DNA of 64,000 nt from Woeseia sp. (GTDB lineage: Bacteria > Pseudomonadota > Gammaproteobacteria > Steroidobacterales > UBA11654), in contig BPCL01000002.1 of NCBI GenBank assembly GCA_019653755.1, forward strand, positions 62,001 through 126,000, in the 5' to 3' direction. This document shows, in pieces, positions 1-12,062 of this stretch. How positions within the stretch are numbered: position 1 is the stretch's first letter; every line of letters begins with the position of its first letter. The notes under the pieces were generated by a model, which was given only the letters and a program-made list of their open reading frames with translations, ran no database searches and had not been told where the DNA came from. Position numbers and translations under genes: made by a program.

Positions 1-348
1 TCTATGTATTGAATCTTGAAATTTGTAAATGAACTCCCTAGGTTTGATAGAGCGCCTTCTTAGGTCGAATAATGGATATACCACAAGCTGTCCAGGACCA
101 TGAAAGGTAATTTTTCCTCCACGATCAGATTTTAAAAGAGGTAGTTGAGTATTTTCTGGAATGTCATCTTTGTTTGTTTTCATCCCATAGGTATAGACAG
201 GTTCATGCTCTAGAAACCAAACCTCATCAGGGGTATCGCCTTTCCTCTGAGCTGTAAATTCTTGCATCTTCTTAAGAGTTTCGGAATAGTTAGTGATTCC
301 TAGGTTCTTAAAAAATATGGATTCTAGTTGCTTATTCAGGTTTGAAAT
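1..348 (-). CDS. lipB: Octanoyltransferase LipB, C-terminus beyond window edge
   Basis: LipB transfers the octanoyl group from acyl carrier protein to lipoate-dependent enzymes in the cytosol. On the minus strand the reading frame shows the family hallmark SDRGGKITFHGPGQLVVYP, preceded by LEHEPVYTYG, as in E. coli LipB. The gene runs off the left edge, so roughly the N-terminal 115 residues are present and the catalytic Cys/Lys part is outside. The start is unresolved: after the dacA stop at 349-351 the frame opens with ATT, and no ATG, GTG or TTG precedes the conserved FKNLGITNY segment, so either a non-standard start (ATT or CTG near 337-348) or an indel must be assumed. It is the last visible gene of the cell-wall operon. 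Confidence 0.9.
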   Translation of the reverse strand, partial: MSNLNKQLESIFFKNLGITNYSETLKKMQEFTAQRKGDTPDEVWFLEHEPVYTYGMKTNKDDIPENTQLPLLKSDRGGKITFHGPGQLVVYPLFDLRRRSIKPREFIYKFQDSIHR

Positions 349-1512
349 CTATTCGAACAACAATAACGCAGAGTCATAAAGCCAGCCCCATAAACCATCT
401 TGCTCAATATTAGTTTTTGCATATAGTGAAGATTCAGCCAGTACTTTACCCTCATAGGTGACAGTAAGTTTACCAATAACCTTATTCCTATCAACTGGAG
501 CGATGATTGGTTCAAAAATATCTATTCTTCTCTCAATATCTTTGGAGATGCCTTTTGTAATAGTTTTAACCACATCTTTACTTGCAACAAGGTCTATTTC
601 ATCATCAACTCCCCTTCCAAACCTCAGCTTTACCATAGGTTTTTCCGTTTTCGACTAGTAGTTGTTTCTCAAAGAATCTGAATCCATAGTTTAACAAGGC
701 ATAGGCAGAATTATTTCTATCTTCACTTGATTTTGCTCCTGTGACCACTGCAATTAATCGCATCGAATTCTTTTCAGCCGTTGCAACCAGACAATATCCA
801 GCTGAACTGGTATAACCTGTTTTCATACCATCAATGCTAGCATCTCTTCTTAAAAGTCTATTTCGATTATATTGGACGATAGGCTCTTTGGTTTGAGGAT
901 CTTTTGCCTGATCAAATGAATAGGATCGTTCTGAATATAGATTAAAATATTCAGGGAATTCTTTAATAATTTGAGAAGCTAACATAGCCATATCCAATGC
1001 TGAAGAATAATGATCATCATCATCTAAGCCGCTTGCATTGGTATAGTTTGTGTTATTAAGCCCCAGGGCTTCTGCATACATATTCATGTATTCTGCAAAA
1101 GTTTCTTCTGAGCCTGCTAAGTGTTCAGCTAAAGCCACACTCGCATCATTTCCTGAAACAATAATCATCCCTTTTAAAAGGTCATCTATTGTTACATCCA
1201 TATACGGATTGAGAAACATCGTTGAGCCTCCGATTGATGAGGCACGCTGACTTATTCTAACTGGGTCATCCAATCTTACCTGTTCTTCATTGATTGCTTG
1301 AAAGGTTGCATAAGCTGTCATTAGCTTTGTAATACTCGCTGGCTTAATCATTGTTGTTTCATCTAAGCTGGCAATAACTGTCCCGTATTAGCGTCCAAAA
1401 GAACATAGCTTGTGACATCAATATTGGGTGCTTTTGGCACAATAACGATAGCCTGAGCCAATGAAAATGTCATCAGCAGCGGTAGGAAAATAGCAGTATA
1501 AAATTTTTTCAT
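349..1512 (-). CDS. dacA: D-alanyl-D-alanine carboxypeptidase DacA (PBP5/6 family), two frameshifts
   Basis: This penicillin-binding protein trims the terminal D-Ala from peptidoglycan stem peptides in the periplasm. The gene is read across three frames. 1512 to about 1380 gives a signal peptide (MKKFYTAIFLPLLMTFSLAQA) and DANTGQL. About 1375 to about 620 gives the catalytic domain with SxxK (SITK), SGN and KTG (MKTGYTSSAG). About 630 to 349 gives the PBP5 C-terminal domain and amphipathic tail ending WLYDSALLLFE. The first break looks like one missing base in CAGTTATTGCC, the second lies near 610-640 after KAEVWKG. All catalytic motifs are present, so I think the breaks are sequencing indels, not decay. 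It follows rlpA by about 90 bases. Confidence 0.9.
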
Positions 1513-1602
1513 ATAATCAAATCAATACTTTTCTTGGATTGACCCTAATTGATTGAACTTTAACATAAATTCTTCAACATATGTATGAGATTGGACATCT
1601 TG

Positions 1603-2454
1603 TTATTGAGAAATTAGGTTGATATCTAGCTTCAACGATGTCAATTTTTTGATGGTGTCTTCATAACTTTCTAAATTTGTAATAGGACCAACTCTTACTC
1701 TGTAGAAGATTCTACGTCCTGATCTTGCTTTATTGATAAAAACCGAATTAACGCCAATATTAGCAACCCTTTTCTTGAGTTCTTGAGCTCCTTTTTCTTC
1801 AGTAAAAGCCCCAATCTGTATCAAAATTTTATTTTTATTTCTCGAGACAATTTTTTCAAAAATATTAGTTGAGAAGATACTCTTTGGGTTTTTTTTCTTA
1901 ATTGATTGTGCTGCTTCCTCTTCCGAGACAGTAGTGACTCTAACAACTGCCGTTCCTGCAGAGAGCATATCAATCTTTTTTGCAGCGGCATATGATAGAT
2001 CAATAATCCTGTTATCTACAAAAGGACCTCGATCATTAATTTTTACAATAACAGATTTACCGTTCGTTAGATTCTTGACATTGACATAGGAGGGTAGAGG
2101 TAGGGTTTTATGAGCAGCTGTGTATTTATACATATCATACCGCTCCCCACAAGCTGTAGCTTTACCATCAAACTGAGAGCCATACCAAGAAGCCACCCCT
2201 CTTTTTTTATAACCTTTGCTCGAAGACAACGTTCTATATCTTTTACCATCTATTTTATAACGCTCTCGCTTATTCCGTTGTATCGTGCATCCATCATTTA
2301 ATGTCTTAGTTATTTCTTTTTTACTCATTTTTGGCCCAGAGAAATTGTTCTGCATAGAGCAGCCCGAAACCATAACAGCAAATATAAGAATCGTAATATT
2401 TATTTTCACAGTATTAAAATACATCTGGAGAGAGAATTCCTTCGATTGATTCAC
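1603..2454 (-). CDS. rlpA: RlpA family septal-ring lipoprotein (DPBB plus SPOR)
   Basis: RlpA proteins are outer-membrane lipoproteins that bind denuded glycan strands at division sites; some cleave them as lytic transglycosylases. The 283-residue product has a lipobox (MVSGC), a double-psi beta-barrel domain with GVASWYG, AAHKTLPLPSYVNVKNL and INDRGPFVDNRIIDLS, and a C-terminal SPOR domain (IQIGAFTEEKGAQELKKRV). The catalytic-type Asp of NDRGPF is present. The longest start overlaps the mltB end by 41 bases; an internal ATG at 2424 puts the signal peptide closer to the N-terminus and may be the real start. It lies between mltB and dacA in the elongasome operon. Confidence 0.92.
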   Translation of the reverse strand: MNQSKEFSLQMYFNTVKINITILIFAVMVSGCSMQNNFSGPKMSKKEITKTLNDGCTIQRNKRERYKIDGKRYRTLSSSKGYKKRGVASWYGSQFDGKATACGERYDMYKYTAAHKTLPLPSYVNVKNLTNGKSVIVKINDRGPFVDNRIIDLSYAAAKKIDMLSAGTAVVRVTTVSEEEAAQSIKKKNPKSIFSTNIFEKIVSRNKNKILIQIGAFTEEKGAQELKKRVANIGVNSVFINKARSGRRIFYRVRVGPITNLESYEDTIKKLTSLKLDINLISQ

Positions 2455-3424
2455 CTAATTCTAATACAGCAAGAGCGTACATCACGTTCCTATTATAAGT
2501 TGTTATAACGTAGAAATTGTGAAGACCTACTATACTACTATTTTTAGTTTGCTCACCTTCAAGGTAGAGGATTTGTGCTTTTTGTGTTTGATCTAATTTC
2601 GAGTCTAGAGGAACGCCAATGGCAACTAAATCTCCAATATTACTTTTTGGTCTTATAGTTTTTGATGCTAATTTTTCTTTTAGACTGATATCAATGTTTG
2701 TTTTGGACATAATGTCTTTTGTTGGATCCCAGCCGTTCCTATTCAAATAATTACCGATACTCATTAGAACATCATCCCAAGAATTAAATAGGTCAATTTT
2801 ACCGTCCCCGTTCCCATCGATAGCATAGTTTCGGTAACTGGATGCTATAAACTGCGGTGCTCCCATAGCCCCGGCATAAGATCCTTTGATACTAGAAATA
2901 GAGAAATCTTGTTCTCTAGATAAATAGAATAGGTTAATCAGCTCTTCTCTAAAGAATTTACTTCTTGGTGGGTAACCGACGGCTAGAGTATACAGAGAAT
3001 TAATGACTTCATAGCGTCCTTGAATTTTACCAAATGAAGTCTCAACCCCTAAAATACCAAGCAAAACTTTTTTTGGTATGCCTAATTCTTCTTCCACACG
3101 ATCTAATAACTCTTTATGCTGATTCGCAAAGAGAACTCCTGCTGCAATTCTTTTTGGAGTTAGAAAAATTGACCTATATTCCTGCCAGCTTTTGGTTTTT
3201 TCGGCAGGTCGAGAGATTGATTCAATTAATTCTGGTAAGAATTCAACTTCATCGAAGATATTATTTACATACTGCTCATCAAAACCATGATCTCTAATTA
3301 GTTCATTCATTATTTCATATTTAGCAATTGTCAAATCTTGAGTAGAATTTTCCGAACCTTCTATCAAGGGAGAGGAGGAAATAAACAATAGAAGTGTCAG
3401 TATTTTAAAATGTTTCAAACTCAT
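2414..3424 (-). CDS. mltB: Lytic murein transglycosylase B
   Basis: MltB cleaves the glycan backbone to 1,6-anhydromuramyl products in the periplasm. The 336-residue protein has an N-terminal export signal (LTLLLFISSSPLIEG; no lipobox Cys seen, so possibly the soluble type), the catalytic Glu in ILGVETSFGKIQGRY, the AGAMGAPQFIASSYRNYA stretch and an EF-hand-like loop DGNGDGKIDLF, all typical of the SLT_2/MltB family. Its ATG overlaps the rodA stop by four bases (3421-3424), so translation is probably coupled. Confidence 0.95.
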   Translation of the reverse strand: MSLKHFKILTLLLFISSSPLIEGSENSTQDLTIAKYEIMNELIRDHGFDEQYVNNIFDEVEFLPELIESISRPAEKTKSWQEYRSIFLTPKRIAAGVLFANQHKELLDRVEEELGIPKKVLLGILGVETSFGKIQGRYEVINSLYTLAVGYPPRSKFFREELINLFYLSREQDFSISSIKGSYAGAMGAPQFIASSYRNYAIDGNGDGKIDLFNSWDDVLMSIGNYLNRNGWDPTKDIMSKTNIDISLKEKLASKTIRPKSNIGDLVAIGVPLDSKLDQTQKAQILYLEGEQTKNSSIVGLHNFYVITTYNRNVMYALAVLELGESIEGILSPDVF

Positions 3425-4533
3425 TTTGGCACCAATCTTTTATGGGTTCTTATGGACATTAGAATTCCTAGTCCTATCATCAATGTGACACTTGATGTCC
3501 CTCCTTTACTTATAAGGGGTAAGGGGACTCCAACCACTGGAAGAATCCCTGTAGTCATGCCCATATTGACAAAAACATATATGAAGAAGGTAAGACTAAT
3601 GCTTGAGGCAAGTAATCTAGAAAAAAGGTCTTGCGAATTAATTGCAATCAACAACCCTCTAGCAACGATAAATAAGTAAATGGCAATAACAATTGAGATT
3701 CCAATTAATCCAAACTCTTCAGCAAGTATGGAAAAGATAAAATCAGTTGTTGTCTCAGGTAAAAAGTCTAGTTGACCTTGGGTGCCGTTCATCCATCCTT
3801 TACCAAAAAGGCCTCCAGAGCCAATGGCAATCTTTGATTGGATAATATGATAACCAGCCCCTAGCGGATCTTTTTCGGGGTCCAGAAAAGTTAAAACTCT
3901 TTTTTGTTGGAACGGATGTATATATCTCCAAATGAGAGGCAGGCTTGCAATAAAAATTAGTAATCCTGATAGTAAATACCTTTTTTTGATGCCTGATAGA
4001 AAAACAATTACTAGCCCTGAAAAGGCAATTAATACTGAGGTTCCCAGATCAGGTTGTAATAAAATCATGATTGTTGGGAAGAGCACAATAAATAGAGAGA
4101 TTACAATTGAGAGATTCTGTACTGGAAGTGTCCCATTAGAGATATATCTAGCAATCATCAGAGGCATGGCAATCTTCATCAATTCTGAAGGCTGAAATGT
4201 AATACCAAGATCAAGCCAGCGAGTTGCATTGTTTCGTGTTTCGCCCATAACTAAAACTAGTGCTAGAAGTAATACGCAGAAAAAATATAGCCAGGGGGCA
4301 ATCCTTTTATAGTCAATTGGGCTTAACTGTGCAGCTATGATCATTGCAAAGATAGAAATGAGAATTTTTGTAGCATGATCAATTAAAAAGTTAATGCTTC
4401 CATTAGATGCACTATATATCGCTATACCACTGATTAGAAAAATTACTAAGAATGCTGATAGAAGAGGCATATCAATATGAGCTTTATCAGCAATAACATT
4501 TGAATGTTTTAATTTAAACTGATCAATCTGCAT
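3421..4533 (-). CDS. rodA: Rod-shape SEDS glycosyltransferase RodA
   Basis: RodA polymerises lipid II into glycan strands with PBP2 during side-wall growth. The 370-residue polytopic protein has many hydrophobic helices and SEDS-family signatures: TRWLDLGITFQPSELMKIAMPL, with catalytic-region residues in the WMNGTQGQLDFLPETTTDFIF loop, and the closing VGVPLPLISKGGTSSVTLM motif. The reading frame is intact. It overlaps mrdA by 11 bases and mltB by four, in the classic mrdA-rodA-mltB order. Confidence 0.97.
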   Translation of the reverse strand: MQIDQFKLKHSNVIADKAHIDMPLLSAFLVIFLISGIAIYSASNGSINFLIDHATKILISIFAMIIAAQLSPIDYKRIAPWLYFFCVLLLALVLVMGETRNNATRWLDLGITFQPSELMKIAMPLMIARYISNGTLPVQNLSIVISLFIVLFPTIMILLQPDLGTSVLIAFSGLVIVFLSGIKKRYLLSGLLIFIASLPLIWRYIHPFQQKRVLTFLDPEKDPLGAGYHIIQSKIAIGSGGLFGKGWMNGTQGQLDFLPETTTDFIFSILAEEFGLIGISIVIAIYLFIVARGLLIAINSQDLFSRLLASSISLTFFIYVFVNMGMTTGILPVVGVPLPLISKGGTSSVTLMIGLGILMSIRTHKRLVPK

Positions 4534-6377
4534 TAGTTATAGTTCGTCCTAAATATGAATTAAATATTTTCTCAGCTACAGGAGCTGCTGAGACCCTTCC
4601 GCCACCGCCATTTTCGACTATTATTGAGACAATTATTTCAGGTTTATCCAAGGGCGCGTAGCCTACAAATAGACCATGGTCTCTTAGCTCTAACGGGACT
4701 TCCTTTTCGCTTGTTGATCTATCTATACTAAAAACTTGTGAGCTACCAGTTTTTCCAGCAATTGGGGAATTATCAGGAAAAACACCGTAAGCTGTGCCCC
4801 TTCGTTCATTGACAACAGCAACCATACCTTGATGCACAAGATCCCAGTTCTCTTCCTTGATATCTTCAAGGTAATTAATTTTTTCTGATCCTATGTATTG
4901 GAGCTCCCCCGTTTTAGTATTTTCAATCGCTTTTAACAGGTGAGGTTTATGAGCGCTACCTCTATTGGCTACTATGGCGGTTGCGACTGCGAGTTGAAGC
5001 GGTGTTGCTAACATGTACCCTTGCCCAATACCAGCAATAATTGTTTCTCCTTGATACCAACTTTGATTTTCTCTAGAACTAAAATTATTTCTTTTCCATT
5101 CCCTGTTGGGAACAACCCCATTCTTTTCTGGATTAATGTCTATCTCTGTTGGCGCTCCCAAATTAAATTTCTTTAAAAAGAGGCTCATTTTTTCAATTCC
5201 CATTTCATTTGCCACTTCATAAAAATACACATCGCAAGAGGCCTGTATAGCCCTGACGACATTAACAGAACCATGTGTTGCCCAATCATTGAAAGGCCGG
5301 GAATAATTTGGAAGTAAGAATTTACCTTCACAAGGCATGTAAAGCTCTGGCTCAACAATTCCCATCTCTAAAGCACCTAAAGCGATCATTGGTTTTATGG
5401 TTGATCCTGGCGGATATTGCCCTGCTATAGCCCTATTAAATAGAGGCTTTTTTTTGTTCCTGGTAAAAGCATTAAATTCATCTTGAGTGAGCCCTAGACT
5501 TAACTGATTTGGGTCAAAACTTGGTGTACTTACCATTACTAATATCTCACCATTGGAAGCGTCAAGAATAACTACAGCTCCCTTCTGGTCACCCATTGCT
5601 TTATATGCAACTTCCTGAAGATCACTGTCAATCGTTAGTGTCAGGTTATTTCCCGGCTGGAATGGATCTTGATCGATTGTTTCCATTACTCGGCCTCTAA
5701 CATTCACTAAGAGTTTTTGAATGCCAGGTTGACCTCTCAAATATGATTCAAAGTTTCTTTCAATGGAGGTCTTACCAATTTGTTCTTTGCCAGTGTAGAA
5801 GCCTGGGTCGAAACGTGAGTAGTCTCCACTTGAAATTGAGCCTACATAGCCGAGCGTATGTGCGAAAGCCTCACCCTTGGGGTAATGCCTTGATAATCTA
5901 GATTTAATATCAATACCTTTAAAGTTAATTCGGTTATTTGCAAAAATAGCAACTTCTCTATCATCTAAATTTCTTTTTAGAACAATGCTTTTAAATTGTA
6001 AGTTTCTTTCTATTCGTTTATTTATCTCACTGAAATTATCTTTTGAGATCAGTTGAAGTTCAGCAAGGTTCTCGAAGTGTTTTATTAATATCAATAACTT
6101 GCTCAGGAATCATCTCCAATTGGAACACTGGTTCGTTACTGGCCAGAATGTCACCATTTCTATCAAAAATTAATCCTCTCGAAGCTGGGACTGATTGTGT
6201 TCTGATGGTGTTGTTTGCAGACCTTAATTTATAGTCATCTGATTCAATCACCATTAAATAAAACAAACGAGTAAATATTATTGAAGCAAGAATTAATATC
6301 ACTAATGAACAGAATAAAACTCTAGAAAAGAAAACTTCTTTTTCTGTTTCTTGTGTGTTTGTAGATTTAAATTCCAT
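4523..6377 (-). CDS. mrdA: Penicillin-binding protein 2 (elongasome transpeptidase), one frameshift
   Basis: PBP2 cross-links new peptidoglycan with RodA. The first frame (6377 to about 6075) has a membrane anchor (VLFCSLVILILASIIFTRLFYL) and RGLIFDRNGDILASN. The second frame (about 6075 to 4523) has the dimerisation domain and transpeptidase with SxxK (YPPGSTIKP), SCD-type SxN (QASCDVYFYE) and KTG (AGKTGSSQV). The junction reads INKTL-ENLAELQLI if one C is removed from CTTCGAGAACC near 6075. All motifs are intact, so I read this as one working gene with a sequence error. It is followed without a gap by rodA. Confidence 0.94.
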
Positions 6378-6386
6378 AATATTTTA

Positions 6387-6869
6387 TTACTCTAGAAAGA
6401 CGGACTCCATTTTTTGGATAAAACCCATGAAAATTGGCCAAATAATTACTGCAATTGAGATATTAATCCATTCTATGATACTAAGGTTCATGGTCCCGCT
6501 TACACCCTGAATCCATAGTGATAATAGTTCTCCAAGCGCCAAGAAGAGTAAAACAACTACCATAATTTGCCAGATAGGATAAACCCTTATTTGGAATCTA
6601 AATCGATATGATAAATAAGAGATAATAGATAAGATCATTGCATTTTCACCCATTAATCCTCCAGCCATCAGATCGAGAATAAGCCCTGAGAGCCAAGCAG
6701 AAAGAACCCCTATTAGTGCAACATTAAATATAGAGAAATAAATGACAGTCATAGCTAGCCAAGGAAGTCTGAAAGAATTTATAAGATCTGGAAGAGGGAT
6801 AATTGTTAATACAATAGATAGGAGGATAATACTCCATGTAAAAATAAGATTTCTAATACTTTTATTCAT
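6387..6869 (-). CDS. mreD: Rod shape-determining protein MreD
   Basis: MreD is a small integral membrane protein of the elongasome. The product has about five hydrophobic segments, including WSIILLSIVLTIIPLP and IWQIMVVVLLFLALGELL, and the MreD-like GLILDLMAGGLMGENAMILS stretch. I prefer the ATG at 6869 (MNKSIRNLIFTW) over an upstream in-frame ATG at 6893, because the 6869 start overlaps the reconstructed mreC stop (TAA at 6864-6862) in the usual coupled arrangement. Confidence 0.9.
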   Translation of the reverse strand: MNKSIRNLIFTWSIILLSIVLTIIPLPDLINSFRLPWLAMTVIYFSIFNVALIGVLSAWLSGLILDLMAGGLMGENAMILSIISYLSYRFRFQIRVYPIWQIMVVVLLFLALGELLSLWIQGVSGTMNLSIIEWINISIAVIIWPIFMGFIQKMESVFLE

Positions 6870-7701
6870 TTGTTTGTATAACCCACACTTCATTTATGGT
6901 TTTCAAGTTAGCAAAAGGTAAAATCTCAATTTCTAGAAAGGGGTTGCCAACTTCTCTTGAGATTTCTGTTATTGTCCCAACTGGGAAGCCTTCAGGATAG
7001 CGATCCCCCAACCCCGAAGTTATTATAATATCTTCTTTTTGTTATATCAGAGTTTATAGGTAAGGTATTAATTCTGAGCTTATTGAATTCTCCTGTTCCA
7101 ATGGCTATGCTTCTTAAACCAGTTCTTACTATTTCAACCGGAATAGCATGCTCAAGATCACTGATTAATAGGACTTCCGAGGCAAAGATTTGATCTCGTA
7201 TGACATGACCAACAATTCCTTCTGCATTCACAATAGATGACCCTAATTTAACACCATCCTGCTCCCTCGATTAATAAGGATTTGATGTTTATTTAAAATT
7301 TTACTCGTCGAGACAATATCGGCAAATAAATAGGTATTTTCCGTTTTTGGTTTTGAATCGATTAATTCATAAAGCCTTTTATTTTCAGACTCCAATCTAT
7401 AGATTTGTTGCATTTGGGATTTGAGATTTAGATTTTCTTCTTTTAATCGTTGATTCTGACTAATAATTTCCTCTCTGTTTAAAAAATTTGCATAGAAGCT
7501 TTTCTGAAGATTATTGGGCAAATTTATCAGATATTGAATAGGGTAAAGTGATGCTGAGAGATAACTTCTTAATTTTATGGTGTAAGTTCCTTGGTAATCT
7601 TGGTACATCAGAACGGATGACAGAACAATCATAAATATCAGTCTGTAAGCTGAATAGTTTTTTTCAAACCTGTTTATTCTTTGTTTAGGGTTTAACGGCA
7701 T
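6862..7701 (-). CDS. mreC: Rod shape-determining protein MreC, two frameshifts
   Basis: MreC is the periplasmic scaffold linking MreB with PBP2/RodA. Frame one (7701 to about 7250) has a short cytoplasmic tail, a transmembrane helix (RLIFMIVLSSVLMYQD) and a coiled coil (QNQRLKEENLNLKSQMQQIYRL). Frame two (about 7245-7035) has the beta-barrel core (NAEGIVGHVIRDQIFASEV). Frame three (about 7035-6862) encodes DRYPEGFPVGTITEISREVGNPFLEI and ends INEVWVIQTNE, a piece that is easily missed because it has no start codon of its own. Breaks are near 7250 (RGS-DG) and 7035 (SDITK). MreC is essential in most rods, so sequencing indels are likely. Confidence 0.9.
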
Positions 7702-7738
7702 GTTTATTCTCGTCCGTTATTATTGATTTTGCAGGCAA

Positions 7739-8794
<1,056 letters not shown>

Positions 8795-8890
8795 TTAAAA
8801 AAAAGTTTGGTAGACAGCATACTCTAACAACGAGTAGGATTTTGAGCAACAGGAAGTTATCATAAGCTATATATTTTTTAGTCCTTAGTT

Positions 8891-9178
8891 ATGAGTATCA
8901 ATAAGTCTGACATAGAGCATCTGTGTAATCTTTCAAAGCTTAAATTGGAAGAAGATGAAAAAGCTGTTTTTCTGGAGCAAATGCAATCTATTCTAAGAAT
9001 GATTGAAGAACTTCAGGAAGTGGAGGCTGAAGATATAATCCCCATGGCTCACCCACTAGACATGACACAACGATTAAGAGCGGATGAAGTTTTAGAAACT
9101 GATCGAAGAGACGAATACCAAAAAAATACAGAGCACACAGAAAGCGGTTTTTATAAAGTGCCCAAAGTGATTGAGTAA
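8891..9178 (+). CDS. gatC: Asp-tRNA(Asn)/Glu-tRNA(Gln) amidotransferase subunit C
   Basis: GatC stabilises the GatA-GatB complex that makes Gln-tRNA(Gln) and/or Asn-tRNA(Asn) by transamidation. The 95-residue protein shows the family pattern DIEHLCNLSKLKLEEDE near the N-terminus and IIPMAHPLDMTQRLRADE in the second half. The reading frame is intact and gatA starts one base after its stop, so the three subunits are probably co-transcribed. Confidence 0.95.
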   Translation: MSINKSDIEHLCNLSKLKLEEDEKAVFLEQMQSILRMIEELQEVEAEDIIPMAHPLDMTQRLRADEVLETDRRDEYQKNTEHTESGFYKVPKVIE

Positions 9179-9179
9179 A

Positions 9180-10628
9180 GTGCACCGTTACACCGTAAAG
9201 CAATTACAAGAAATGATTAGCTCAGGAGAAGCTAGCTTTGAGGAGATTAATCAAATTTATCAAAGCAGGATTGATGAAATTAATCCTACCATCAATGCTT
9301 ATATCTCTAACACAAGTAGCCCTTAGATTCTAAAACTAACCAGTCAAATGATAATAGGCCTTTAGCAGGCATACCTTATGCTGTTAAAGATATTTTCTGT
9401 ACTGACGGAATTCAAACCACCTGTGGCTCAAAAATGTTGGAGGACTTTATACCTCCATACGATGCTACCGTCGTTAAGAAATTGAAAGACAGTGGCGTTA
9501 ATCTTTTAGGCAAGACAAACATGGATGAGTTTGCAATGGGTTCATCTAATGAGACTAGTTTCTTTGGTGAGGTTAAAAACCCATGGGATATTTTAAGAAC
9601 TCCTGGGGGCTCATCTGGCGGATCAGCTGCTGCAGTTTCTGCAGGGATAGCTCCTATTGCTTTAGGCACAGACACTGGAGGGTCTATTAGACAGCCTGCT
9701 GCATTTACAGGAATAACCGGGTTAAAAACCGACCTATGGAAGATGCTCTAGATATGGCATGATTGCTTTTGCCTCAAGTCTTGATCAAGCAGGTCTCTTA
9801 TCGATCACTGCTGAGGATGCAGCAATTTTCCTAGAATTAATGGCAGGCTTTGATCCAAATGACTCAACCTCATCACCGGAGGAAGTTCCGAAATATTCTA
9901 AATTTATCAATGACAATCTCTCTGGTAAAACTGTGGGATTGCCAAAAGAATTCTTTGATGGAAGTCTAGAGGCTAAGTATCAAGATCTGATTTCCGAGTG
10001 TATAAAAGTCTATGAGAATATGGGTGTAAGCTTCAAAGAGATTAGCTTGCCAAATATTAAGTATTCGGTACCAACATATTATGTGGTAGCTCCAGCTGAA
10101 TGCTCATCAAATCTAGCAAGATATGATGGTATTAGATTTGGCCATCGTTCTGATAGAACTGATAATTTAGATGAATTCTATAAATCAAATAGACAGGAAG
10201 GGTTCGGCCAAGAAGTTAAGAGAAGAATTATTACTGGAACATACGTTCTTTCAGCTGGCTATTATGATGCTTATTATCTTAAGGCACAAAAAGTCAGGCA
10301 ATTAATCAATCAGGACTTCTTGGAAGCTTTTAATGACGTCGATGCCATTATGGGTCCTACTACACAAACTTCAGCATTCAAACTTGGTGAAAAAATAGAC
10401 GATCCTGTAAGTATGTATATGAATGATATCTATACCATTTCCTCAAATTTGTCTGGACTACCGGCAATATCACACCCTATTGGATTTGCTGATAATCTTC
10501 CATTTGGAATGCAGATAATCTCACCACATTTTCAGGAACATCAACTCTTAAATTTTACTCATAAGTATCAATTAGAAACTGATTGGCATCTTCAGCAACC
10601 CGAAATGATTAATGAGGTTAAGAAATGA
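9180..10628 (+). CDS. gatA: Amidotransferase subunit A (amidase), two frameshifts
   Basis: GatA releases ammonia from glutamine for the transamidation reaction. A GTG at 9180 opens the frame ([18 protein letters not shown]). The frame breaks near 9325 and resumes as [18 protein letters not shown], which holds the catalytic Lys. The Ser-cisSer-Lys triad is completed by [19 protein letters not shown] second break is at an A-run, 9724-9728: removing one A turns [10 protein letters not shown] into the expected [20 protein letters not shown]. Combined length of about 483 residues is normal for GatA. The stop overlaps the gatB ATG by four bases. Both breaks look like sequencing indels. Confidence 0.94.
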
Positions 10629-12062
10629 ATTGGGAGACAGTAATTGGTCTTGAGATCCATGTTCAGTTATCTACTAAGAGTAAAATATTTTCTGGTGCAT
10701 CAGCAGTTTATGGCAGTGAGCAAAATACAAATACATCACTAGTGGATTTGGGCTATCCAGGCGTATTACCTGTCTTGAACAAAGAAGCTGTTATGATGGC
10801 AATAAAGTTCGGTTTGGCTATAGAAGCTAGCATTGCTGAAAGATCTATTTTTGCCAGAAAAAACTATTTCTATCCTGATTTACCTAAGGGATATCAAATT
10901 AGTCAATATGAGCTACCAATAGTTTCAGAGGGATCATTGACGATCAGGCTAGATGATGGGACAGATAAAAGAATTGGTGTCACTCGAGCACATTTAGAAG
11001 AAGATGCAGGCAAATCTATACATGATATGTTTGATAACGAAACGGCAATTGATCTTAATCGAGCAGGGACACCGCTTCTTGAAATAGTTTCAGAACCAGA
11101 GCTTAGTTCAGCTAAAGAAGCGTCTCTTTATATGCAAAAAATGCATCAGTTGGTTCGTTATCTCAAGATATCAGATGGCAATATGCAAGGAAGGATCATT
11201 TAGATGTGATGCTAATGTTTCATTAAGACCTGATGGTGAAAAAAAACTAGGGACTAGGGCAGAAATAAAAAATATAAACTCATTTAGGTTTATTGAGAAT
11301 GCCATTAATTACGAGATTGAGAGACAGAAAGAGCTTCTAGAAGAGGGTAAGGAAGTGATTCAAGAAACACGCCTTTATGATGCAGATCGTGATGAAACCA
11401 GATCCATGAGAAGTAAAGAAGAGGCAAACGATTATAGGTATTTCCCCGATCCAGATTTGCTTCCAATAAGCATAGACCCAAGCTTGATAGAAACAATTAC
11501 CTCCTCACTCCCTGAGAAACTTGAGGAGAAATTAGAGCGATATACTAACCAACTTTCTATAAAGGAAGAGGATGCTTATGAGATAACGAGAAATATAGAT
11601 CTCATTGACTACTTTGAAGAATCACTTGAAACCTACAATAGGAATCCACAACTATTGGCAAATTTTTTACTCACAGAAATTATGGCAATTACCAATAAAG
11701 CGAATATTCAGATAAATGATCTAGATATTACGCCCCAGTCTCTTGCTCAATTAATAGAGAGACTTGATGATGGAACAATATCCTCAAAAATCGCTAAAGA
11801 TATACTCAATCAACTCAAAGATGGCAATTTCAGCGTTGACGATCTTATAGAAGATCAAGGGTTGCAACAAATTACTGATGAAGATCAGATTAAGTCTGTA
11901 GTTTTAGAAGTAATAAATGAAAATCATGAGCAAAAGAATCAATATTTATCAGGTAAAGAGCAGGTACTTGGTTTCTTAATTGGTAAAGTTATGCAAAAGA
12001 CTAAAGGCAAAGCAAATCCTAAGTTGGTTAATGATTTAATGAAACAAGAATTATCAAAATAA
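10625..12062 (+). CDS. gatB: Amidotransferase subunit B, one frameshift
   Basis: GatB binds the mischarged tRNA, activates its side-chain carboxylate with ATP and adds ammonia from GatA. The N-terminal catalytic domain reads [20 protein letters not shown], then [18 protein letters not shown] and the conserved [14 protein letters not shown]. The frame breaks at about 11189, where CAAGGAAGG has one extra G; corrected it reads [14 protein letters not shown], a GatB signature. The C-terminal YqeY-like tail ([20 protein letters not shown]) is complete. The two fragments together give about 478 residues, a normal size. Confidence 0.95.

Noticed and set aside
349-636. 95-residue minus-strand frame first considered to be the DUF493 (YbeD) protein expected before lipB
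   Set aside because: Its sequence is the PBP5 C-terminal domain (VIGKLTVTYEGKVLAESSLY) and continues DacA after a frameshift.
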